DNA from: Rheum nobile
Taxonomy: Eukaryota > Streptophyta > Magnoliopsida > Caryophyllales > Polygonaceae
Assembly: GCA_027886185.1 (NCBI GenBank)
Contig: WOAB01000211.1
Coordinates: 5,494,001 to 5,558,000 of the forward strand
Length of the DNA: 64,000 nucleotides
Direction: 5' to 3'
How positions within the stretch are numbered: position 1 is the stretch's first letter; every line of letters starts with the position of its first letter. The position numbers and the translations under genes were made by a program. The notes under the pieces are model-generated. The model searched no databases. It was given only the letters and a program-made list of their open reading frames with translations, and was not told the DNA's origin. This document shows, piece by piece, positions 42,461 through 53,319 of this stretch.

Positions 42461-42899
42461 CTTTCTTTTCAATGAAATATCCTTAAAAGTTGACTAATAT
42501 TTTCTCCAAAAAAGATCAAAGAAATCCCTAATCTCTCCTTAATCTTTCTCCCTCCCGGTGGCAGCCCCATCCCATCAACCTGCTATGGCCTCAAGCTACC
42601 TCCTAGAATTGTACCTTTATTAAAATTGGCGGGCAAGTTTCCCTCCAAAAGAAAATTAATCTCATCCTTCAACCCTTAATCCCTCCAGCGTAACTCACTC
42701 TGCCTGACAACAATCCCTGAATATTCCTGAAGAACTTCAAAGCGGCCTGACTCTAGCATTTACTCCACGTGAGATATTTCGCACCCGACGCCCTCCATTA
42801 AAGCTTGAATGGGTAAGTAAACTCTCATGAAAAACATTCGATTTTTCCCTCTGTATACGTGAAGTTCAAAAACCTTCTTTATTTGTAGGTACGAAAGTA

Positions 42900-45869
42900 G
42901 TGTATGTGAAGTTCATCAGTGGTGGAGAATGGAAACAACAAGAGAAAAGGTGGTTATATGAGGGTGATAGAACAGTGAAAGCCATGTTGTTTTCCCCTGA
43001 CATGGACTTGGCTACACTGCACAACAAATGGATTGAGAAGAATCCATTTGATGAAGAGAAGTTGTTTGTGCAGATGCAATACGTTTATCAAAATAAACCA
43101 GAACTTCCACCGATCGTTATAAATGATGACGACGATCTTGATGCGTTCAAGTTATTGAACAACTGTGGAGAAAATGCATCAGAGTGGAATATTGAGTTGT
43201 ACACCAACCTTTTAAAGAAGGAAGAGATTCGAAGTGAAAGGGCTGAATATCGTACTCTTCCTTCTCCAACAGCTCCACCACCAACTCAGAGCCAAGACAA
43301 TAAAGACTTTTTCAGGTCATTTTTTCAAAAAGTCAGAGCACCCGACACTGATGTCAAGTCAGTCGATGAAATTATTCAAGCTGACAACAAAGTAGAGTTA
43401 AGGAGATTAAAAAGGGAAGAAGTGAGGGGGGAAACAAGAGAAAGTGTCCCATGATACTGGAAGACATTATATCATTGAGCAGCGATGATGAGGACATTGA
43501 AGCTGCTACATCAAGAAACAAAAGAAAGGAGAAAATGACTGATTATGCCAATTATGGAGATTCTTTGGAGGATGAAATAGGAGATGGTTTTTATTACGGT
43601 GGTTGTTATCAATCAGGTGATGATGATCGTGTTGATGGTGGTGATGGTTTAGGGTATGCTTCAGGTGATGATGTAAATACTGTTGGTCTTGATTATGTGT
43701 GGGAGGAAATAAATGGCAATGAGGGAACACACAACGAGGAACAAATAGAGGAGGACCAAGAAGAAGAGATTAATGTTGATGAAGACATGCTTAGAGAGAT
43801 TGAAAAGAGGTACTATCCAGCGGAGAGGGACATGCAACGCATGTTAGTTGAAGATGAAGAAATAAGTGAAAACAAGTCCTCATATCCAACAATGAAGGTT
43901 GGTCAGATATTCAATTCTAAGGAAGAGTTCAAAGCCGCACTCTTTTCCCTGGCAATGGAAAATTTCTATGAGATGCGTGTGAAGAGGTCCGACAAGTCCA
44001 ATTATGATGTTGAGTGTGTTGACGACAAATGCACCTTCGTTTGTCGTGGCTCATTGTATCGAAAAACGTCCTTGTTTAAGGTGCGACAATATGTGGCGGA
44101 TAATACCTATGGCATGAGAGTAAACCACAATCATCACAAAGGAGCAACTTCTTGGCTGATTGCCGAGAAAGTACTTCACAAGTATGTTTTTCTTGCCTTT
44201 TTCTTATCAAAGGCCAATATGAATGCATTTATAGATTCACTTCGTGACATCTCAGGTTTTTAAACAGCCGTAAAGGCCTCCATGCTTCAGAAATTCAAGA
44301 TTTCATGTTAGAGCATGGGATAAGGACAAGCTACTACAAAGCCAATCGAGCGCGGCTCTTCGCCCAGGATATGGCACATGGTACAGCTGAGGATAGCTAT
44401 ACGGCAATGTACTCTTACATGCACATGTTGGAGAAATCTAACCCGTGAACATACACGAGAATAGTCAGAGATGCTGACTAACGCTTCAAGTATGTCTTCT
44501 GGACTTTAGGTCCATGGATAAGGGCAGCGCCACATCTGAAAAAGGTTAGTACAACGGCTTTAAATTCAGTCCCACTATTGTCAATGTCAGGACAAACAAA
44601 TTCACTGTCAGGTCAAAATCTTATATGACAGCATGTGTGACAAACAGAACAAGCATCATAAGTCAGGCCATATATGGTTGTTTTCAAAGCATATAGTCAC
44701 ATTTTCAGGGCAACTATTGACAATATAGTTTTGCGTATGTAGGTAATATTAGTTGACGACACTCACCTGACAGCCATGTTCAAGGGGATACTTCTCCTGT
44801 CTACGGCACAAGATGGAAACAGCCAAATATATCCACTTGTTATTGCCGTTGTTAACAGTGAGAACGATGATGCATGGTCATTTTTCTTCAGTGAATTGAG
44901 GGTTGTTGTTCCTCATCATCCCGAGTTGTATTTCGTGTCTGACCGTCGTGTTAGCATTGGGAAGACTCTGAGAAATAGCTATCGTTTCGCCAAGCATGGA
45001 TATTGCATATATCACATATACCAAAACTTCAAGAGGAAGTTTGGCAAGCAAGACCTCTTCGGCATATTAAAAAAAGCTGATCAGGCTTACACAGTAGCTG
45101 AGTTCAATCATCAGTTTGCTCAAATAACCGCTGCATCTCCAAAGATTGGTCAATATCTAAAAGAAGCCGGAGTTATAAACTGGGCGAGGGCGCATTTTCA
45201 TGGGAATAGGTTTAACATCATGACAAGCAATAACGCCGAGTGTCTTAATGGCCTATGGAAAACATAGCGTCAGTGGCCTATTCTTGCTCTGTTTGATGCG
45301 ATTCGTGAGACCATTTCTAAATGGTTTTGTGAAAGAAGGGAAACGGCTTCAAAATGGGACCATCATTTGTCACCCTCTGTGTACACGTTGGTAGAAGTGA
45401 ACTACAGAAGGTCAGCTAAGATGAGTGTTCAAAGACTTAGCCAGTTTGAAGCAGAGGTTATCCAAGGAACTATCAAATACTCTGTGAACCTTAATGCTCG
45501 TACATGTGATTGTAACATGTTCCAGATTAATAAAGTTCCATGTGCTCATGCCATAGCGGTTGCAAGTGATAGAGGAGTGTGACTCACTGATCTCGTCCAT
45601 CCCATGTTCAAGAACGACTGCGTGAGAGAAGTGTAAAAGGAAACTGTGCATCTTGTTCCTCCCACAAACCGATGGCAGTTCCTGAAGCTGTGTCATCCAT
45701 CAGATGCTATGCACCAAAGGTAAAACATCCTCCTAGAAGGCCACATATTAACCGATACAGGGCGACGTGGGAGACGAACTATTCTAGGAAGAGGCGGTGT
45801 TCTTATTGCGGCAACCTAGGACACAACAAGCAGTACTGTAGGAGGAGAAGGACTAACGAAGGATTATAG
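42900..45869 (+). pseudogene. MuDR-type transposase (mudrA-like), broken
   Basis: The 42900 frame (184 aa) is the N-terminal MULE module. It ends in TGA; a second frame begins at 43451 and has an acidic stretch and the MuDR DNA-binding domain (MKVGQIFNSKEEFKAAL, about 43890-44140). An intron follows HK at about 44180, with acceptor at about 44250. The catalytic domain has VDDTHLTAMFKG (first Asp; Gly usual at the next position), FVSDRR and NAECLNGLW (Glu). It is followed by a SWIM finger CDCNMFQINKVPCAHA (about 45510-45555) and a CCHC knuckle CSYCGNLGHNKQYC (45798-45839). Stops near 44446, 44480, 45265 and 45580 show it is dead. Confidence 0.88.
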
Positions 45870-46107
45870 GAAGAGAATGAGTTAGTTTTTTTTGTTTAGA
45901 ATTGTCACCATGTTGGTGTTTTTTGGGCGTTTTTGCTGGTAAACGTCGTCTTGTAAATATTGAGTTTGTTGTTGTTGGGTGCTTGAAAAGATGTATGGTT
46001 TAAGTGTCTATAGTCTTAAACCATACCTCTTTTTATGGGGGTTCCCCTTTTGGCTGGGATATAAACTTGATAAATTCAATCTTTGCTTAAGAGTTGCTCG
46101 TATTACT
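45870..46107. other. 3' flank of the transposase pseudogene
   Basis: T-rich sequence after the last exon; no gene seen. Confidence 0.4.
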
Positions 46108-46264
46108 TCTTATTTTTGTAAAACTCACAAGAACAAAATGTAACACTCTATGACACCCTGTAAAACTACGTATATGTCCTGACACGATCATCTGTGTGAC
46201 GAAAAAATCACTGTAAAAGTAAAACACGACCTGTAAACCTTCAATACGTCCTGACAACCTACAT

Positions 46265-46433
46265 CTATAAACTTAATACATAAACACAATCATCTGCTCT
46301 ACCATTTGAGTTAATAGGATTTGAACCTTAGTCTATAAACTTAATACATAAACACAATCATCTGCTCTACCATTTGAGCTAATAGGATTTGAACCTTAGT
46401 CTATAAACTTAATACATAAACACAATCATCTGC
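46265..46433 (-). repeat. 68-bp tRNA-like tandem repeat, first block
   Basis: Units begin at 46265, 46333 and 46401 (partial). On the minus strand each contains TAGCTCAAATGGTAGAGC, a D-arm-like A box, and about 40 bases later GGTTCAAATCC, a T-arm-like B box. There is no complete cloverleaf, so it is a tRNA-derived satellite rather than a gene. Confidence 0.6.
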
Positions 46434-46701
46434 GTAGTCTATTATTCTTCATATAAACCCTAGAATGTTTTGAATATTATTCTTCATATGAACCCTAGAA
46501 TGTTTTAAATCATGTTTTTAAAACCAATTGACAATAGGAGGAGTATCTATTTTTGTAAAACTCACAAGAATAAACTGTAAAACTCTAGGACGTCCTGTAA
46601 AACTACGTATATGTCCTGACATGATCATCTACGTGATGAAAAAATCATTGTAAAAGTAAAACATGACCTGTAAACCTTCAATACGTCCTGACAACCTACA
46701 T

Positions 46702-46870
46702 CTATAAACTTAATACATAAACACAATCATCTGCTCTACCATTTGAGTTAATAGGATTTGAACCTTAGTCTATAAACTTAATACATAAACACAATCATCT
46801 GCTCTACCGTTTGAGCTAATAGGATTTGAACCTTAGTCTATAAACTTAATACATAAACACAATCATCTGC
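46702..46870 (-). repeat. 68-bp tRNA-like tandem repeat, second block
   Basis: Same units as at 46265, shifted by 437 bp: starts at 46702, 46770 and 46838. Confidence 0.6.
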
Positions 46871-47189
46871 GTAGTCTATTATTCTTCATATAAACCCTAG
46901 AACGTTTTGAATCATGTTTTTAAAACACAATCATCTGCGGTTTGTCCTGACATTGTGTTCATGTTCTCTAAAAACGTTATATTTGTCCTGAAAACGCATA
47001 CATATGGTCAAAAATCATAAACGCATCCCCACACATACTAAGAGATTACATTGTTATGAAAACATTATCCAGAGATTACATTGTTCATTGCCAAAAAAAC
47101 ATGCCCTTGGCAAGGCATCCCCACACATACCAAAAACAACTAGCACCGTAAAGTTCATACAAAAGGAGGGAAGATTAAAAACGCACCCA

Positions 47190-47700
47190 TCAAGCTAGAT
47201 AGCGAGCCATCAGATCTTTCTTCAAGAACTCCACATGCTCAAATTCCCTTTTAATGTTGATGTCATTGAAGACGGAATCCCACTCAATCTGCCAAAAAAA
47301 ACAAAGCATCTTAGGCACGTCACTTGCACATAGGAAGAAAATATACAAGAAAACCATTACTAGTCTAAACTTGAGCTTTATCCAGCTTAGCTCTTCATGG
47401 GTCTGAGCACCTGCCGCATTCAGCGTAGCAAGCTCCCGCCTCAGCCGGACCAAATCCTTCACCAGGGCTCCCTCGCGACAATGTCGCTCAAGTAGCTTTG
47501 AAAGACTGCGTCACTCATCTTCCTCCCTGCAACAACCACAAAGTACGTCAAACACAGTACAAAAAAGGTTGCGAGATAACTCGATACCGACCACAAACCA
47601 ATGACCCACCTCCAAGAGGATCCACAACATCCCTTGCAGCTTGCAGAAGGTCATACACCTCTGTATACACGGCAGTGACGAATTGATGCTCGGTGGCCAT
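47190..47700 (-). pseudogene. Unidentified MULE-associated gene, N-terminal exons
   Basis: ATG at 47700 opens MATEHQFVTAVYTEVYDLL. A GT donor near 47608 and an acceptor TTGTTGCAG near 47530 lead to a second exon (KMSDAVFQSYLSDIVARE). A one-base shift near 47464 separates it from a helical Arg/Leu-rich continuation (LVRLRRELATLNAAGAQTHEEL). An intron precedes the terminal IEWDSVFNDI exon, ending at 47190. No known domain is recognised. The left breakpoint of the 1603-bp duplication falls at the shift, which probably caused it. Confidence 0.45.
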
Positions 47701-49065
47701 GGCTTCAGAATATTGAATAGAGAATATTGATTCTGTAGAGAAGCAAGAGAGTGTGGGAGTATTTGAAGAACCAAGAGAGCGTGTGAGTATTTGAAGAACC
47801 TTGGTAGAGAGCCTGGGAGTATTTGAAGAACCTTGGTAGAGAGCCTGGGAGTATTTGAAGAACCTTGGTAAAGAAGATTTGGGAAAGTAAGGGTTAAGGG
47901 TCTTTCAGTTAAAATTAAGAGGGGTCAAATCAGATATGCATTGGAAATGATCTGACTTAATTCAATATGACCTGACAAACGTAAATATGGCCTGAGAAAC
48001 TTGAATATTTATTGCAAGACTTCAATTAAGAGGGGTGAGATCATCTAAGGAAAAAACTATATATGTTGTTATTACCTTGACTTCAATTAACAGGGTGCGT
48101 GGGAGACAAACTATAAGCCCTGAAAAACTATATATTTTAGAACTTGCCTCCCTAAAAGAAGAAAACATGGTATGACATTTTTTTAATGTGCATTTTTGGG
48201 TGAGATCATCTAAGGAAAAAAGTTATGTTATCATGGTGGTTGAGAGGATTTAAGTGTATGAAGTAATAAGTATTTACAAATTCGATTTTGTTATGTTAGG
48301 GTGGTTTGTTCTACATATATGTTGTTATTGCTCTGATATATAACAGAGTTTGTCCTGAAAACTTTACATTTGTCCTAAAAAAGCATGTTGACATATTCGA
48401 TGTTGTTATTTCTCTGAAATATAACAACGTTTGTCCTGAAAACGTTACATTTGTCCTGAAAACGCATGTTGACATATTCGATGTTGTTATTGCTATATAT
48501 AACAGCATTTGCCCTGAAAATCAGTTCATACTTTATGAAAACGTTACATTTGTCCTGAACACGCATGAATATAGTCAAAACTCGTAAACACAAGAATAAG
48601 GACAAAGGATCATACTTTTTATCATTCCAAAACAACACATAACCTTACAAACTTCCCTTTCCATGACAAAGTTTCCATTGAAATTAATAAGTAGACACCC
48701 AAACACAAAAGAAACAACATTAAAACTACTAAGGAACACCATTAAAACTACAGGAACAACCCTTTCCACACCCACGCAAATCACGGCATCCCGACGGGCA
48801 TCACTGGGGCAGCACGGCATCACTTTCATCATGAAACACATAGACTTTGACTCCGGCTACCTTCTCGCCGAGACGGACGAGATTTGCAACGTCGTCGTCT
48901 GTCTGCAGTGGTTGAAGGTATCGCTACCCGAAGTCTGGGACCTGTTAAAAAAAAATCGACTTACTACCTATATACCTGGACATGCTGCTGATCATCCCAA
49001 GTAAGGACCAAATCTCCATCTTGTTTTTGGGCACCTTGACGAGTCTAGTGCTCCTCCCCCCCCCC
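47463..49065. repeat. 1603-bp tandem duplication, copy 1
   Basis: Starts CAGGGCTCCCTCGCG at 47463 and ends in a run of about ten C (49056-49065), where the second copy begins. It carries the minus-strand exons beginning at 47700 and CTGAC-rich non-coding DNA. An exon-like minus-strand segment (GAQKQDGDLVLTWDDQQHVQ) lies near 49040-48980. Confidence 0.9.
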
Positions 49066-50673
49066 CAGGGCTCCCTCGCGACAATGTCGCTCAAGTAGCT
49101 TTGAAAGACTGCGTCACTCATCTTCCTCCCTGCAACAACCACAAAGTACGTCAAACACAGTACAAAAAAGGTTGCAAGATAACTCGATACCGACCACAAA
49201 CCAATGACCCACCTCCAAGAGGATCCACAACATCCCTTGCAGCTTGCAGAAGGTCATACACCTCTGCATACACGGCAGTGACGAATTGATGCTCGGTGGC
49301 CATGGCTTCAGAATATTGAGTAGAGAATATTGATTCTGTAGAGAAGCAAGAGAGCGTGGGAGTATTTGAAGAACCAAGAGAGCGTGTGAGTATTTGAAGA
49401 ACCTTGGTAGAGAGCCTGGGAGTATTTGAAGAACCTTGGTAGAGAGCCTGGGAGTATTTGAAGAACCTTGGTAAAGAAGATTTGGGAAAGTAAGGGTTAA
49501 GGGTCTTTCAGTTAAAATTAAGAGGGGTCAAATCAGATATGCATTGGAAATGATCTGACTTAATTCAATATGACCTGACAAACGTAAATATGGCCTGAGA
49601 AACTTGAATATTTATTGCAAGACTTCAATTAAGAGGGGTGAGATCATCTAAGGAAAAAACTATATATGTTGTTATTACCTTGACTTCAATTAACAGGGTG
49701 CGTGGGAGACAAACTATAAGCCCTGAAAAACTATATATTTTAGAACTTGCCTCCCTAAAAGAAGAAAACATGGTATGACATTTTTTTAATGTGCATTTTT
49801 GGGTGAGATCATCTAAGGAAAAAAGTTATGTTATCATGGTGGTTGAGAGGATTTAAGTGTATGAAGTAATAAGTATTTACAAATTCGATTTTGTTATGTT
49901 AGGGTGGTTTGTTCTACATATATGTTGTTATTGCTCTGATATATAACAGAGTTTGTCCTGAAAACTTTACATTTGTCCTAAAAAAACATGTTGACATATT
50001 CGATGTTGTTATTTCTCTGAAATATAACAACGTTTGTCCTGAAAACGTTACATTTGTCCTGAAAATGCATGTTGACATATTCGATGTTGTTATTGCTATA
50101 TATAACAGCATTTGCCCTGAAAATCAGTTTATACTTTATGAAAATGTTACATTTGTCCTGAACACGCATGAATATAGTCAAAACTCATAAACACAAGAAT
50201 AAGGACAAAGGATCATACTTTTTATCATTCCAAAACAACACATAACCTTACAAACTTCCCTTTCCATGACAAAGTTTCCATTGAAATTAATAAGTAGACA
50301 CCCAAACACAAAAGAAACAACATTAAAACTACTAAGGAACACCATTAAAACTACAGGAACAACCCTTTCCACACCCACGCAAATCACGGCATCCCGACGG
50401 GCATCACTGGGGCAGCACGGCATCACTTTCATCATGAACCACATAGACTTTGACTCCGGCTACCTTCTCGCCGAGACGGACGAGATCTGCAACGTCGTCG
50501 TCTGTCTGCAGTGGTTGAAGGTATCGCTACCCGAAGTCTGGGACCTGTTAAAAAAAATCGACTTACTACCTACATACCTGGACATGCTGCTGATCATCCC
50601 AAGTAAGGACCAAATCTCCATCTTGTTTTTGGGCACCTTGACGAGTCTAGTGCTCCTCCCCCCCCCCCCCCCC
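49066..50673. repeat. 1603-bp tandem duplication, copy 2
   Basis: Colinear with copy 1 at an offset of 1603 bp, with only scattered single-base differences seen. It ends in a 16-bp C run (50658-50673). The exons of 47530-47700 recur at about 49133-49303. Confidence 0.9.
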
Positions 50674-52618
50674 GTGTAGACATGGGTCGTTAACAAGGCC
50701 ATTTCGCCAGAGGTGGGGGATAATTCCCCATCCCAGTATACCTATAGGTAGACCTTAATGAATGAGTCCGGCATTTTGCGAATGATTTTTTAGAGTTTGA
50801 GAGATGAGTTTGAGAGATGAGTTTTAGAGAGATTTGGGACTTTGAGAGTAAGGGAGGATTTGTGAGGGATTTTCACAAGGCATGCACGATATTTATACAC
50901 AAAGATGAGTGGAGAGTAGAGTTAATGACGGGTAGTTGAGAAAGTAAGGGTTAAGGGTCTTTCATTGAAAATTAAGAGGGGTCAAATCGGATATGCATTG
51001 GAAAGGATCACTTTGGAGAAGATTTATTCAAACGCTTAGGTTTATGTACTTAAAATGACCTGACAAATGTGAATATTTATTGTAAGACTTCAATATGGTC
51101 TGACTTAATTCAAAATTTTGCAAAGATTTGGTTTTATTCAAGAACTAACCCCGCCATATTAAACGGTTTTATGCACTTTTTAAACCGTTTTAAAGGTTAT
51201 TTTTTTGGTTTAAAAACCATTTAAATGTAGGAAATATTAGGTTAATGTGGAAGTTTTTAAACCATTTTTTACCGTTTTAAAAACGGTTAAAAAAGTCTGA
51301 TGTTTGTTTCAATTCCGCCCTAACTCATAATCCTCCTATGGTGTATCCTGCTCTAGCTATGCAAAAGTAAAGTTGGAGAATATTGATTCAAATCTGCATG
51401 TAAGAAAAGGATTGCTTGAAAAAGCTTTTGTTTATGTACTAAAAACTGATAAAGATGATGACCTAACACACATCACATCAATATTGAAATTTCATTTCAT
51501 TTCTTTAATAAAAACCAAAAAAACAAGTAAAAATTCATATTTGCACAGAAGAAAGAACATCGAAGAGGAGAAAAAGGTATAACACCCTCTTCGAAAAGAG
51601 AGGAATCGAGAGTAACATCTTATAGGAAACGAGAGGAAATTATACGATGACAAAAGGCTGGACACAATGAAGCTCATCTGCCAATTCAAATTCGTGGAGG
51701 AGAGGGCACGCAGCCGGTGAATCATCAACTAAAAAATGTTTCCATGGCCTCCCTGCAACAATACAAACTTGTAAATACACTCAAAATTCGGGAAAACAGT
51801 TCTATGGGTGTCCATTATGGAAGGTAATATTGAATTTGAATTTTAGGGTTTTGATTTAGGATTTTGGTTATAGATTTAGGGTTCTCATTTGAGGCTTTTT
51901 CAATTAGGGTATAATTGGGGGGTTTTGAATTTGGTGCAAAATTTAGACTAACGATGTATTATTGTGAGAGATGATTTAGACTTTCAATTGCTAATTCAAT
52001 TGGGATTTCATTTAGACTTAAACTAAGTTCAAGGACGATTTTACTAATAGTTGATTGGTTTAACTTTGTACTCAACCATAGGCAGGTCAGGATTGCAAAT
52101 ACTTCAAATGGGTGGATGGTCAAGCTTATGATTTTAGAGCCAATGAGACTATTGAAAGCGTAAGAGTTGTTGAAGATCACGGGATAATCTCTATGCTTAT
52201 TTACTCGCATTATTCGACTTCAAGCAATGATATTATGAATATCAAAACAGAAAATTTAGTTTTGAAAGTTGTACTTGGTGTGGTGGTACTTGTGGTGTTA
52301 GTTGTTGTGCTAGTTGTCCAATTTGTAACCTTGTTGGTTAAAATATGATAATTAGTCATAAGCTTATGTTTATCAAGACAATGTATTTTGTAGGGTCCGT
52401 CATAAGGCTATGTACTTGGTGTGGTGGTACTGTCCTCCTTATGGTGTATCCAGGTCTTGATTGAAATGTGCATACCTACAAATTGCTTGAAAAGCTTAGG
52501 TTTATGAACTGAAAATGACCTGACAAACCGGGTTCCTTGCTTGTAAAACGAGAAAATGTCCTGACTTAAGCACCATGTTGTTTGAAAAGATTAGGTTTAC
52601 GTACTGAAAATGACTTGA
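50674..52618. other. MULE-associated non-coding DNA
   Basis: Fragments of the duplicated unit recur (for example AGTAAGGGTTAAGGGTCTTTC at about 50945). Around 51155-51290 many AAACCGTTTT/AAAACGGTT motifs lie in both orientations and could fold into hairpins. From 52480 the motif CTGACAAAC and a block GTAAAACGAGAA(A/T)ATGTCCTGACTTAAGCACCATGTTG appear; that block recurs right of CRM-C at 60353. No gene is supported. Confidence 0.5.
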
Positions 52619-52623
52619 CAAAC

Positions 52624-53319
52624 TGATGCATTCCTACTAGTGATGAAGGATCTCTGATCTTGTTTGGGAAGTCGCGCGGTGTTGAAAGGAATGGAACGCG
52701 GTGTTTGGAGGCTGGCGCGTGAGGGAGAATGACTCGAAAGAGATCGAGCACTTGGCCGTAGCATCGGCAGCGGAGGATAGGGACTCGATAGATCGAGTGA
52801 GTGTCGTAGCGTCGACGGCGGAGTGAAAGAGATGAGAAGTCAGAGATGTGTTTGACGTTCGATCAAAGGGGATGAGGCAAATGGCTTTCAATACTCAGGC
52901 TTTGATTAAAAATGAACGTAACCTAATACAGAAGAACGAGTTGTCCTTTTATGCTAGGTCGCGGGACTTGGATGGGTCGAGTCTCGATTAGTGGGCCCGC
53001 CCACGCGACACGCGTGGAACACACGCCCCAAAAAGAAATAAAAACAATAATGTCTCAAGAGATTACATGCAGTTCAAAAGAACGCGTTCATTGGATGGTT
53101 GAGAGAAGACAGACAGAGAACGCGTTCTCTGGGCTTGGTTGAAGACGCTTCAAAGAGAATGCGGTCTCTTGTGTGCCTTGGCTGGCGACGACGCAAACAA
53201 CCAAGGATTGCATCGCGTTTGCCATGGCTTTAGCGCGTGCTCTTGTGATTGGCCCTTCTGAGCGAATGCTCATAGCTTCTTCTTCCTCTGTGGCATTCAT
53301 GGTGGGCAGGGGCGCATCA
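52624..53319 (-). repeat. CRM-C 3' LTR
   Basis: On the minus strand it starts TGATGCGCC at 53319. It includes the last 77 or so codons of pol (to 53088). Confidence 0.92.

Larger units (their letters stand above)
46108..46960. repeat. 437-bp tandem duplication
   Basis: The segment starting near 46108 (TGTAAAACTCACAAGAA) recurs at about 46545 with an offset of 437 bp, including the internal 68-bp repeats. The copies are diverged by scattered substitutions and the first contains a short extra segment. Confidence 0.75.

Noticed and set aside
46280..46330. Functional tRNA gene on the minus strand
   Set aside because: Only the D-arm and T-arm boxes are convincing; acceptor and anticodon stems are not, and the unit is tandemly repeated.
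48306..48587. CPENFTFVLKKHVDIFDVV-type repeated peptide frames (also 49909-50190)
   Set aside because: These come from repeated GTCCTGAAAACGTTACATTT motifs in non-coding MULE DNA and read through on both strands.
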